In this document: one piece after another, positions 44,303-53,235 of the stretch
Position numbering within the stretch: position 1 is the stretch's first letter
How the letters are laid out: each line of letters opens with the position of its first letter
NCBI GenBank assembly: GCA_035934015.1
Contig: DASYYH010000023.1
Span: forward strand, 1 to 64,000
Direction of reading: 5' to 3'
Length of the DNA stretch: 64,000 nt
From: Candidatus Acidiferrales bacterium
Lineage (GTDB): Bacteria > Acidobacteriota > Terriglobia > Acidiferrales > UBA7541
The notes under the pieces: generated by a model
What the model was told of the DNA's origin: nothing
What the model saw: the letters and a program-made list of their open reading frames with translations, nothing else
Database searches by the model: none
Program-made: the position numbers and the translations under genes

Positions 44303-45532
44303 TTATTCCGAAAGACTCATCGCACCACGCACCTCTGCGTGAATTGCTTCTTCTACGACGCCGGTGAATTTTTCCAGTTCGTTTTCTCGCGCATACTTCT
44401 CCGCTGCCACGCGCGCTCGCCGACCCATATCCGCCAGCCGCTGCGGATCGCTTTTCAAGGAATGAATCGCGGCAACCACCTGTGCGGGATCGTCGGGATC
44501 GGCCACAACGCCGCAACCGGAGGTGCGTACGATGCGCGCCGCATCCGTTTCCTCCGGAGCGACGACCAAAACAGGCCGGCCTGCCGCTAGAATCGAATAG
44601 AGTTTGCTGGGAACCACAACGCCGTCCAGTCCGCGCCGAATCGTGACGACATGGACGTCGCCCGCGGCCATGACGCAAGGGATTTCCGTCACCGGCCGGA
44701 ATGGCAGGAATTTGACGATCTCGCATGAACGACTGGATTCTTCCAGGCGCGCGCGATTCGCTCCATCGCCGACGAAAACCAGGCGGATGCCATTTCGCGG
44801 CAGCATGCGCGCAGCTTCGATCAGCGTGTTCCACGCGCCGTAGAAGCCCAAATTTCCTGCGTGCAGCACCACAAACTCAGCCGAGCCACGTATCTCACGG
44901 ATGGCTGGGTCGTCCGGCTGCGCGGGCACAAAGGAAGTCGAAGTGCCATCGCGAACAACAACAACGCGCTGCGGGTCGACACCCTTCGCCACGATACGGT
45001 CGCGCATGTCGTCCCCGAGCACAATGACGTGCTCTGCCGAGCGCAGGGCCCAACGATGCATGCGTTCCCACATGCCGACCCACGTTCGCCGGCGAACGAT
45101 CTCGCCGCCGACTGCCATATCCGGATAGAGGTCGCGGATGTTGTAGACAAAGGGAATGTCCTTCAGCCGGGCGATTGCCGCGCCGACAATCCCGGCAAAC
45201 GGCGGGTCGGTCATTGCCAAAACCAAATCCGCCTTGATGGCCAGCGCGCGCGGAAAAGCCAGCAAAACGTAAGAGAGATAATTGGCCACGCGCCGCCGCA
45301 TGCTCTGACGCGGAAAGGCCGACGAGCCCACCCGCTCGACGACGACATTCTTGCCAATTGCGTCGCGCCTCAGGAGCGCATACGGGTAGTATTCCGTTGG
45401 ATCATAGGACGGCCGGCCAGCGAGGACGGTCACCTCGTGGTGCGCGGACAATGCCTCGACGACAGTGGCGGCCATTTTGGCTGTCGCCGAAGTGTCAGGC
45501 GGAAAATATTCGTTCAGCAATAATATGTGCAC
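44303..45532 (-). CDS. GT4-type glycosyltransferase (WbuB-like)
   Basis: The 409-residue GT-B enzyme begins MHILLLNEYFPPDTSATAK. HAGNLGFYGAWNTLIEAA opens the C-terminal half, and VPSKLYSILAAGRPVLV carries the donor-binding region. WbuB-like enzymes add an N-acetyl-hexosamine (for example L-FucNAc) to a lipid-linked acceptor. The GTG start at 45532 is supported by the immediate MHILLLNEYFPP motif. Likely coupled to the WecA gene. Confidence 0.88.
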   Translation of the reverse strand: MHILLLNEYFPPDTSATAKMAATVVEALSAHHEVTVLAGRPSYDPTEYYPYALLRRDAIGKNVVVERVGSSAFPRQSMRRRVANYLSYVLLAFPRALAIKADLVLAMTDPPFAGIVGAAIARLKDIPFVYNIRDLYPDMAVGGEIVRRRTWVGMWERMHRWALRSAEHVIVLGDDMRDRIVAKGVDPQRVVVVRDGTSTSFVPAQPDDPAIREIRGSAEFVVLHAGNLGFYGAWNTLIEAARMLPRNGIRLVFVGDGANRARLEESSRSCEIVKFLPFRPVTEIPCVMAAGDVHVVTIRRGLDGVVVPSKLYSILAAGRPVLVVAPEETDAARIVRTSGCGVVADPDDPAQVVAAIHSLKSDPQRLADMGRRARVAAEKYARENELEKFTGVVEEAIHAEVRGAMSLSE

Positions 45533-45606
45533 AGCGAGTTCCCAAGTGACTCACGGCGCGTGCTGCTTGCGTGACCCTGGAGAGCGAGAGAGCTCTCCAG
45601 TTTTTC

Positions 45607-47400
45607 TCACGACCTATTATTCAACACAGCTGCGGGCGTTTCGTCGCTCGAATTTTCGAGCGGTTTCTTCTCGAGCAAGAGATTTCCCAACACCAATACA
45701 TCCATTCTTGTGCGTTCAAAACAGGCTAGGGCTTCTGAGGGCTGGCAAACAATCGGTTCGTTATCGTTGAAAGATGTATTTAGCAGGACTGGGACCCCTG
45801 TAATGTTACCAAATGTCCGGATCAGACGCCAGTACAAGGGATGCGCATTCCGGCTCACAGTTTGCAATCGCGCCGTCCCGTCCACGTGTGTCGGCGCAGG
45901 GATCACTGCGCGTTTGGTCTGCCGCACCGGATATGCGAAGGTCATGAACGGCGAAGGATGCGTGCGCTCGAAATATTCGCCCGTGGATTCCTCGAGGATC
46001 GAAGGCGCAAATGGCCGGAAAGCTTCGCGGTGCTTGATCCGGCGATTCAGAGTCTCTTTCATCTGCGCGCGGCGCGGATCGGCCAGAATGCTGCGATTGC
46101 CCAGCGCGCGCGGGCCCCACTCTGCACGGCCCTGAAACCACCCGACCACTTTCCCCTGTGCAATGTGATGCGCCGTCGCTTGCACCAATGATTCTTCATC
46201 GAGTTCGCTGATTTCCGTGTCCCCGGAACCCGAATGCCAGTTGCAAACGGCCCGCCGGATTTGCTCTGTCTCAAATCCTGGACCCCAAAATGCATGTTCC
46301 ATCGCGAAGCCGCGCGGCTTTCCGAGAATCTGACAATTCACCGCAAAGGCCGCGCCTATGGAAAGCCCGCCATCGCCCGCGGCCGGCTGCACGTAAATCT
46401 GCTCAAAGGGCGTCCGTTCCAGAATTTTCCCGTTGGCGACGCAATTGAATGCGACTCCGCCCGCAAGGCAAAGCGCTTTGGTCTTGGTTTGCTTGTGCAG
46501 CGCGTTGAGGTTCGCCAGCAGAACGTCTTCGAGGTGCGTTTGCATGCTGGCCGCGAAATCCTTATGGTGTTGTTCGAGCGGCTGCTCCGGCCTCCTCGCG
46601 AGACCGAGACGTTCCTCAAGCAACGGCGAGAAAAGCCTTCCGATGACCGGCGTCTCGTCTGCTTTCTTCCAGGTCATTTCCGGGCCGGATTTGTGATGCG
46701 TGAAATAACGGAGGTTGAGGCGGAAACCGATCGGTTCTTCCGTATGAACGATCTGCCGGAGTTCATCGAGATACGCCGGCGCGCCGTACGCGGCGAGGCC
46801 CATCACTTTGTACTCGTCGCCGAATTTCAAAAATCCCAGGTACTGCGTCATCGCCGTATAAAACATGCCCAGCGAATGCGGAAACGCAATGGAGCCAGCA
46901 ATGCGAATTTGCGACCCTTCACCGACGCCCCACATCGTGCTGGCGAAATCGCCCAGACCGTCGGCGGAAAGCACGGCGGCGTGGTCAAACGGCGAGACGA
47001 AAAATGTGCTGGCGAGATGCGCTTGGTGATGCTCGATGCGATGGAATTGCGCGCGAATGGTCTGCGGATCGATTTCAAACGCGGCGGCAAGTTCGTCCTT
47101 GATTCCGTGGAAGCGCCGGAACACTTTCGCGCGTTCGAGCGCAAATTGCGGCATGCGCATGGCGAAGCGCAGCTTTGTCCCCATGCGCGCCCAGGGATTG
47201 CGGGGGATGGCGATGTGATCGACGTCGAAAAATTTCGCGCCGGCAGCGTCAAGGCAATATTGAATGGCCTTGACCGGCAGCCCGGCGGCGTACTTCACGC
47301 GATTCAGCCGTTCTTCTTCCACCGCGGCAATCAACTGGCCATCCACGACGATGGCCGCTGACGCGTTGGCGTGGTACGCGTTGATTCCGAGAATGATCAT
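45607..47400 (-). CDS. NodU/CmcH-family carbamoyltransferase (2)
   Basis: The 597-residue protein has MIILGINAYHANASAAIV, the metal-site HHQAHLASTFFVSPFD, and LSADGLGDFAS. EWGPRALGNRSILADPR and KHREAFRPFAPSIL lie in the C-terminal domain. Same reaction type as the gene at 40153, but the two differ along their length, so they probably act on different positions or sugars. ATG 47400 is preferred over GTG 47412. It follows the asparagine synthase-like gene by 42 bases. Confidence 0.91.
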   Translation of the reverse strand: MIILGINAYHANASAAIVVDGQLIAAVEEERLNRVKYAAGLPVKAIQYCLDAAGAKFFDVDHIAIPRNPWARMGTKLRFAMRMPQFALERAKVFRRFHGIKDELAAAFEIDPQTIRAQFHRIEHHQAHLASTFFVSPFDHAAVLSADGLGDFASTMWGVGEGSQIRIAGSIAFPHSLGMFYTAMTQYLGFLKFGDEYKVMGLAAYGAPAYLDELRQIVHTEEPIGFRLNLRYFTHHKSGPEMTWKKADETPVIGRLFSPLLEERLGLARRPEQPLEQHHKDFAASMQTHLEDVLLANLNALHKQTKTKALCLAGGVAFNCVANGKILERTPFEQIYVQPAAGDGGLSIGAAFAVNCQILGKPRGFAMEHAFWGPGFETEQIRRAVCNWHSGSGDTEISELDEESLVQATAHHIAQGKVVGWFQGRAEWGPRALGNRSILADPRRAQMKETLNRRIKHREAFRPFAPSILEESTGEYFERTHPSPFMTFAYPVRQTKRAVIPAPTHVDGTARLQTVSRNAHPLYWRLIRTFGNITGVPVLLNTSFNDNEPIVCQPSEALACFERTRMDVLVLGNLLLEKKPLENSSDETPAAVLNNRS

Positions 47401-47442
47401 CCGCCGACCCACATGCCTTTTTTGAGAGCTATTCCACCTTAA

Positions 47443-49413
47443 TTAGAATACCGCAGTTGCCGATTTGGTTTCTCGTCGCGCACTCGGACCGCCATCAGCG
47501 CTCAAGTTCCTGCGCACCCATTCATTCAGCACGAACAAGCTCCATGGCCGTGACCAGCTTGTCCTGCCAGCCAAAAAATCCTGCCAGACATTTCTGACGG
47601 CGGCAGCATTTACGACCGCCGCGAGTTTCGCATCGCAATCCGAAAGTCCTGTCGCGACACGCTGCCGCAATTCGCCTCGCAGCCATCCTTCCCATGGCAA
47701 AGTAAATGTCTTCTTCGGCTGCTCGATGATTTCACGAGGAAGCAAATCACCCAGCGCTTCCGCGAGCAGCACCTTGCGCATTCCCTTCATTTGTTTCGTG
47801 GCGCCCGGAAGCGCAAGCACGAGCTCGACGAGCCGCGTATCCAGAAATGGCACGCGAACTTCCAGCGAATGGCGCATGCTCATGGTATCGGTATCGCGCA
47901 GAAGCATGTTGACAAGATACGAGCGAGTTTCCAGCCAGGAAACGGCGTTGAATGCGTCCAGTTTCCCCGCTTCTCGCGCCGCATTCGATAGCCAATCCAT
48001 CCAGGGTGCTGCGTCCGCGCCATCGTCGTTTTTCGGCAGGAGCTCCGCGAGAGCGTCTGACGAAAAAAGAGTTCGCGTGAAAAAATACGGATGCGGGAAT
48101 CCCTGCGGACTCGTGAATGCCGCCGTCATCTTGCGGATCACGTCCGGACGGCGGCTCCGTGCGGCCCATGCGTTCAGCGGAGCAGCTCCGCCGCGCCGAA
48201 TGGCAGCCGGAATCCACCGCGAAGACGCGATCAGTCGCGCAATCTGTGCCGTCGAACGAAATGTCGAATACCCGCCGAAAAGTTCATCGCTGCCAAGGCC
48301 CGAAAGCGCGACTTTCAATCCGGCTTGGCGCGCAGCCCAGGAAACAAAGAACGTATTCACACCGTCGGCGCTCGGCTGGTCGAAGGCCATCACTGCTTCG
48401 TCGAGCCGTGACTTCATTTCCTCGCCGCTCAAGATGAACTCCGCGTGCTCCGTTCCCAGTTGTTCTGCCGAGTGCCGCGCGATCTGACCTTCGTTGAAAT
48501 CCTGCTCAGGAAAAACGACAGTGAACGTCTTGATGCCCGGATGCTGTCGGCTCGCAACTGCGGCGATCGCCGTCGAATCCATGCCGCTGCTCAAGAAAAC
48601 GCCCACAGGAACATCGGCAATCAGATGGCGGCGAACAGCATCTTCGAAACAGGTCCTTACGCATGCGGCTGGCGATTCAGCATGCGCTCTCTCTTTCGAT
48701 TCCTGCGGAATATCCGCGAGGCTCCAATAACAATTTGGCCGGAAAGAATTCGCCGGCGAATCGCAGGAGACGTAGCCTCGGTAGCCCGGCGGCAGCGAGT
48801 CGACGCCTTCGAGCAACGTCATCGGCTCGCCGATAGATCCGAAAAGCAGATAGCTCGAAACTGCGGCGGGCGACAATTGCCGTGGAACGCAATCGCCCGC
48901 AAGCAGCGCGCGAACTTCAGAAGCAAAATAGAAATTGCCGCCGGCACTCGCGTAATAGAGGGGCTTAATGCCCAGGCGATCGCGCGCGAGGAAAATGCGC
49001 CTCGGCCGTCCCGCCTTTCCGTCCAGCATTTCAAGAATTGCGAACGCAAACATCCCGCGCAGTTCGCGCACGCAGTCCTCTCCCCAGGTTTCATAAGCGT
49101 GGATGATGACTTCCGTGTCGGATTGCGTCCGGAAAATGTGTCCCTTGGATTCGAGCGACGCGCGCAAGTCGCGATAGTTGTATATCTCGCCATTGAAAAC
49201 GACAGCGAGCGTTTCTGCCTCATTCCAGATCGGCTGATTGCCGCCGGGAAGATCGATAATACTGAGGCGCCGCATGCCGATGGCCGCGCGCGGAGCAACA
49301 AATACCCCTTCGCCATCCGGCCCGCGATGCGTCATCGCGTCCATCATGCGCTGAAGCCGCGGCGCTGAGTTTTTTTGGTTGTCCGAGCCGATGATCCCGC
49401 AGATTCCGCACAT
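47443..49413 (-). CDS. asnB: AsnB-type glutamine-dependent amidotransferase
   Basis: The 656-residue protein starts MCGICGIIG, so Cys2 is free to act as the glutaminase nucleophile. MTHRGPDGEG, VFNGEIYNY and the synthetase PP-loop FLSSGMDSTAIAA follow, then LSGLGSDELFGGY. The family makes asparagine from aspartate, or in surface-glycan loci amidates sugar acids. Its place among transferases and carbamoyltransferases, with ugd upstream, makes uronic-acid amidation plausible but unproven. Confidence 0.9.
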   Translation of the reverse strand: MCGICGIIGSDNQKNSAPRLQRMMDAMTHRGPDGEGVFVAPRAAIGMRRLSIIDLPGGNQPIWNEAETLAVVFNGEIYNYRDLRASLESKGHIFRTQSDTEVIIHAYETWGEDCVRELRGMFAFAILEMLDGKAGRPRRIFLARDRLGIKPLYYASAGGNFYFASEVRALLAGDCVPRQLSPAAVSSYLLFGSIGEPMTLLEGVDSLPPGYRGYVSCDSPANSFRPNCYWSLADIPQESKERAHAESPAACVRTCFEDAVRRHLIADVPVGVFLSSGMDSTAIAAVASRQHPGIKTFTVVFPEQDFNEGQIARHSAEQLGTEHAEFILSGEEMKSRLDEAVMAFDQPSADGVNTFFVSWAARQAGLKVALSGLGSDELFGGYSTFRSTAQIARLIASSRWIPAAIRRGGAAPLNAWAARSRRPDVIRKMTAAFTSPQGFPHPYFFTRTLFSSDALAELLPKNDDGADAAPWMDWLSNAAREAGKLDAFNAVSWLETRSYLVNMLLRDTDTMSMRHSLEVRVPFLDTRLVELVLALPGATKQMKGMRKVLLAEALGDLLPREIIEQPKKTFTLPWEGWLRGELRQRVATGLSDCDAKLAAVVNAAAVRNVWQDFLAGRTSWSRPWSLFVLNEWVRRNLSADGGPSARRETKSATAVF

Positions 49414-49566
49414 TTAATTCTCTAGCTCGCGCGTGGGCTTGCCGCTCAACATCGTACTGAACTCGATCGCAAAGTGTCACGAATCATTCTGGACGACATT
49501 TAACTTGAAAATGTTCGCTGCTTGATTCGCAACCGTCGTTTGAAAATCGTCGGCCGGACGAAACTT

Positions 49567-50772
49567 TCAAGCTGGCTTGGACTGCGATGCCGCTTCGCGA
49601 TAAAGCTCCTCCATTTGTGTTAGCGGTTCGTCCCAGGAAAGACCGCGAATCGCGCTGGGGCAAGCGTCGCGGAATTCTTGAGCAAGGCGATTGTCCTGAA
49701 GCAGCGCTTTTAGCGCGTCCGCAACCGCGCGCGTGTCGTGCGGAACAACCAGTCCAGTTTTCCCTTCGATCAGCGGCGCAATCCCACATTGGTTACTGAC
49801 AATTACTGGCGTGCCGCAGGCCATGGCTTCGGCCGCGGAGTTTCCGAAGTTCTCGTTTTGCGATGGCAGGGCGAATACATCCGCATCGCGATACGCGGCC
49901 CATTTCGCTTCATCATAGATTGGCCCAGTGAATAAAACGCTCTCGGAGATGCCCAGCGCTGCCGCGCGTGATCGCAAATTTGTAATGTAGCTGGCTTCTT
50001 CCGTCGGCCCGGCGAAGACCAGAACTGAATTCTTCGCGTCCGGCGCTTCGCGGAGCATGCGCGCAAATGCGTCGAGCAATAGATCGGGACTCTTCTTCGC
50101 AACGATACGGCCAAGAAACAGGACAATCTGCGTCTGCGGCTCGATTTTCCATTTCCGGCGAAAGCCCCCACGTTCGGGCAGTCGCTCGGGAACATCGATT
50201 CCGTTTCTCCGCACGACGACGCGCGCCGAATCGATTCCCCCCGCGACGAGTTCCCGCTTTTCCTGCTCCGCTGTCGCGATCATACGGTATGCGCCCTGCA
50301 GAAGCCGCCTTCCAAAGACCGCATGGTAAATTTTTTTCAGCAGCAGGTTGCGAACAATCGGCCGGAACATGCCCATCGGTTCGACGAGATATGGAACGCG
50401 ATGCCCCCGGCATTCATACGCGACCGCCGGACCCAGGAAATCGTAAAGGCCGTAGATATGGACACAATCGAAATTCGGGATCAGTTGCGCTGCGCATCTC
50501 ATAAGGCCCGGATTAAAAGTTTCGGCACGATAATGCCCGAACGTGCGAAGAAAGATCGCATCCACGCCGCCTTCCTGCATCTGCCAACCCCAGCGGCCTT
50601 CCTCGGCATGCAAATTGGGAACCATCGAAGGTTGAAAGCCGTGATCCGCTGTCAGCACCGTAACAGAATGTCCGCGCGCCGCCAGCCCAAGCGCAATCGC
50701 GCGGACTTTGACAACAGGCCCGCCCTTCTCCTGAAAGGGATAATAGGACTGCACGATTTTCAAAATGCGCAT
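49567..50772 (-). CDS. GT4-type glycosyltransferase
   Basis: The 401-residue GT-B enzyme has MRILKIVQSYYPFQEKGGP at the start (Gly-rich acceptor loop). VLFLGRIVAKKSPDLLLDAF and LPSQNENFGNSAAEAMACG (the EX7E region) are in the C-terminal domain. The donor sugar is unknown. ATG 50772 gives the canonical start; an in-frame ATG at 50874 overlaps the previous gene by 14 bases and would add 34 disordered residues. Confidence 0.88.
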   Translation of the reverse strand: MRILKIVQSYYPFQEKGGPVVKVRAIALGLAARGHSVTVLTADHGFQPSMVPNLHAEEGRWGWQMQEGGVDAIFLRTFGHYRAETFNPGLMRCAAQLIPNFDCVHIYGLYDFLGPAVAYECRGHRVPYLVEPMGMFRPIVRNLLLKKIYHAVFGRRLLQGAYRMIATAEQEKRELVAGGIDSARVVVRRNGIDVPERLPERGGFRRKWKIEPQTQIVLFLGRIVAKKSPDLLLDAFARMLREAPDAKNSVLVFAGPTEEASYITNLRSRAAALGISESVLFTGPIYDEAKWAAYRDADVFALPSQNENFGNSAAEAMACGTPVIVSNQCGIAPLIEGKTGLVVPHDTRAVADALKALLQDNRLAQEFRDACPSAIRGLSWDEPLTQMEELYREAASQSKPA

Positions 50773-50860
50773 GTGCTTTGAGGTTGAGCCGGACGGCATG
50801 GGAGTACCCGGAAATTCAGTGGTTCCCTCCGAGGGCAGTCTTTCCGATTTTACGCCGACG

Positions 50861-51973
50861 TTATGTCCGCTCATCCACGCCTAATAGTTTTTCCCATTCG
50901 CGCCGAAATTGATTGAAGCCATAACGGCTGCGGACGATTTCTCCCGCGCGTCTTCCCAATTTCTGTCTCAAGTCGTTATTTGAAAGAAGCGTGCGCAGGG
51001 CGCCGCTCACCGACGCCGGATTCCTTGGATCTGCCAGGATGCCCGTCTCCCCGTCGTCGATGATATCCGGAATGCCGCCGAAAGGAGTACCGATGAGTGG
51101 CTTCTCGAACGCCATGGCTTCTAGAAAAACCAGCCCAAACCCTTCACCCATGCTTGGCAAGGCAAATATTTCGGCGTGCACGTAGCAAGCGGCGAGTTCC
51201 CTTCGCGAAAGATTTGTCAGGAAGCGAATCTTATGTGCCGCAGTGGACTCCTGCGCGAGGTTCCACAATCGCGCGAGATCATCTCCTTGTCCAACGAGCA
51301 CCAGATGTACACCCGGGAATTCCTTCGATAGTTCTCCGAATACCTGGATAAGAAGGTCCGCGCCCTTGTAGCGCTCGTTCGCAGCCCAGCGGCCAACGGA
51401 AAGGACGACTCTTCCGCTGGGAAATTCTTGCGGAAGCACGAGTCCCGCTGGCGAGCGCGCCAATTCGGCCATTTCCTGATCCAAGGGCCACGGCACGCGT
51501 CTGATTTTTGTTTCCACAATTTTTTGCGCCGCGCTCAACCTCCTTGCTGTATCGCTGCTCGGAGCTACAATGATATCCGCGCGCCGCAACGACACGCGGC
51601 AAATGTGCGGAAGGGGCGTCCACACTTCGATCCCATGCGTCCCGACGATCACTCGCGCGTGGCGCGCGAAAAACCGCATCGTGGCGGCCATAGGAGCGAG
51701 ATTGGGGTGCGCCGCAAAGATAATTTTTGGACATGCGCGCGCGGCGCGCAATGCGGCGAGGACAAACCGCAATTTCTGACGATCGAACCCGCGAAAGCGG
51801 AATCGCTGTTCGCCCGTACCGGTTTCGTGTTCGCCCTTGCTGTCGTTGAGGCTGAAAAACTCGTAGTGCCACCCTTGCGAATCGGCGATCGTAGCGAATG
51901 CTGCGGCCGTTTGCCGCCCGGCCGTCTCAATTCCGCCAACCGAAAGGAACGCGGGAAACATCGCGACAATCAT
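50861..51973 (-). CDS. GT4-type glycosyltransferase
   Basis: The 370-residue GT-B enzyme begins MIVAMFPAFLSVGGIETAGR. VVLSVGRWAANERYKGADLL opens the nucleotide-sugar domain, and LPSMGEGFGLVFLEAMAF is the EX7E region. GGAGG lies about 10 bases before ATG 51973. Retaining mechanism by family; linkage unknown. Confidence 0.88.
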   Translation of the reverse strand: MIVAMFPAFLSVGGIETAGRQTAAAFATIADSQGWHYEFFSLNDSKGEHETGTGEQRFRFRGFDRQKLRFVLAALRAARACPKIIFAAHPNLAPMAATMRFFARHARVIVGTHGIEVWTPLPHICRVSLRRADIIVAPSSDTARRLSAAQKIVETKIRRVPWPLDQEMAELARSPAGLVLPQEFPSGRVVLSVGRWAANERYKGADLLIQVFGELSKEFPGVHLVLVGQGDDLARLWNLAQESTAAHKIRFLTNLSRRELAACYVHAEIFALPSMGEGFGLVFLEAMAFEKPLIGTPFGGIPDIIDDGETGILADPRNPASVSGALRTLLSNNDLRQKLGRRAGEIVRSRYGFNQFRREWEKLLGVDERT

Positions 51974-52023
51974 GAGCGATTGGCCTCCAGACTTTCTTTG
52001 TCGCGTTTTGTTCGGAGAGTGAT

Positions 52024-53235
52024 TCAGGCACCCGCACGCTGCACACCACCTGAAGTCAACTTCTTCCGCAAGACCTCGCAAAGGACCTCGTCAAACTCTC
52101 GCGCGCTGCGTTCCCACGTGAATCGCCGCGCAGTCTCCGCTGCTTTTTCGCCAAGCCCCTGGCGCAAGCTCGTGTCCTCGTAGAGCGAGCGAATTTTCGC
52201 TGCCAAATCCTCTGCATTCACGGCATCTTGCATAATCAATCCATCTTGCCCGTTCGTGATGATTTCCGAAACGCCGCATTTCGCTGTAACAATCACGGGC
52301 AATCCGCACGCCATGGCTTCCGCGGGGGGCAAAGGCAACGCGTCCTCCTTCGAGGGCCCCGTGTAAACATCCGCTGCCGCGTAATAGAATTCCACATCTT
52401 TCCTGGGCGGCCCCAAATCGACTCGTTTCATGAGCGATTTTTCCTGAATGGCTTTGATATACGGTGTGCGGTCATCTGTTCCCACAACCAGCAAGTGCAG
52501 CGGCAATTCTTTGAGCCGGTCCATCGCGTCGAGCAAAGTTGACAGTCCTTTATTCAACCAGTCGTTGCCGATCAGCAGGAGCGCGAATTCGTTCGCCTTT
52601 ACATGCAATTCCTCACGTGCTGCCGTGCGCAATTCGAGGCGTCGCACGGGATTGAAAACGCCGTGATCTAATCCAAAATACACAACCGGAGACGGATCCG
52701 CGCGCCCGTAGAATTCCTGCAGCCCATCGGAAATCCTTTGCGCGATGACAAGCAGCGCGACATCCGGTTTCCGATATAAATGGCGCTCAAGTTTTGCGAT
52801 GAGATGGTAATAAATCTTCCGGTGGAGGAGTCGCGGCCAATCGGACAGCGGGTGATCACGAAGGCGCATGGACGCGGTGTTCTTGCGCAGCAGTTCGGCA
52901 AACATGATGTGAACGGATATGACATCCGCGTTCAGGCAGTTGACACCCGGGCTGTAGGTCAGGTCGTATCGCAATCCCCGAACTGCGCGATCCCAGGCAC
53001 GCCAAAGGTGATTGGCTGCAAACCACCATACGTAACCTAGCAGATGAGGGCCAGGAAGTTTCGGTATGCGATGCCATTGGATTCGAGACAAGTCCAGGTC
53101 TTCCACACCCTGACTGTAAACATGCACTTCAAAATGCTCCGGAATTCCGTTCAGCCATTCGACGACTGATCGTTCTGTGCCGTGGCGTTTGTCCAGAAAG
53201 GGAGAAATCACGGCCAAACGATATTTTTGCTTCAT
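52024..53235 (-). CDS. GT4-type glycosyltransferase
   Basis: The 403-residue GT-B enzyme has LAVISPFLDKRHGTERSVVE at the N-terminus. LLLIGNDWLNKGLSTLLDAM and GPSKEDALPLPPAEAMACG are in the C-terminal half. The start overlaps the stop of the O-antigen ligase gene (ATGA, 53232-53235), so translation is probably coupled. Acceptor unknown. Confidence 0.87.
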   Translation of the reverse strand: MKQKYRLAVISPFLDKRHGTERSVVEWLNGIPEHFEVHVYSQGVEDLDLSRIQWHRIPKLPGPHLLGYVWWFAANHLWRAWDRAVRGLRYDLTYSPGVNCLNADVISVHIMFAELLRKNTASMRLRDHPLSDWPRLLHRKIYYHLIAKLERHLYRKPDVALLVIAQRISDGLQEFYGRADPSPVVYFGLDHGVFNPVRRLELRTAAREELHVKANEFALLLIGNDWLNKGLSTLLDAMDRLKELPLHLLVVGTDDRTPYIKAIQEKSLMKRVDLGPPRKDVEFYYAAADVYTGPSKEDALPLPPAEAMACGLPVIVTAKCGVSEIITNGQDGLIMQDAVNAEDLAAKIRSLYEDTSLRQGLGEKAAETARRFTWERSAREFDEVLCEVLRKKLTSGGVQRAGA

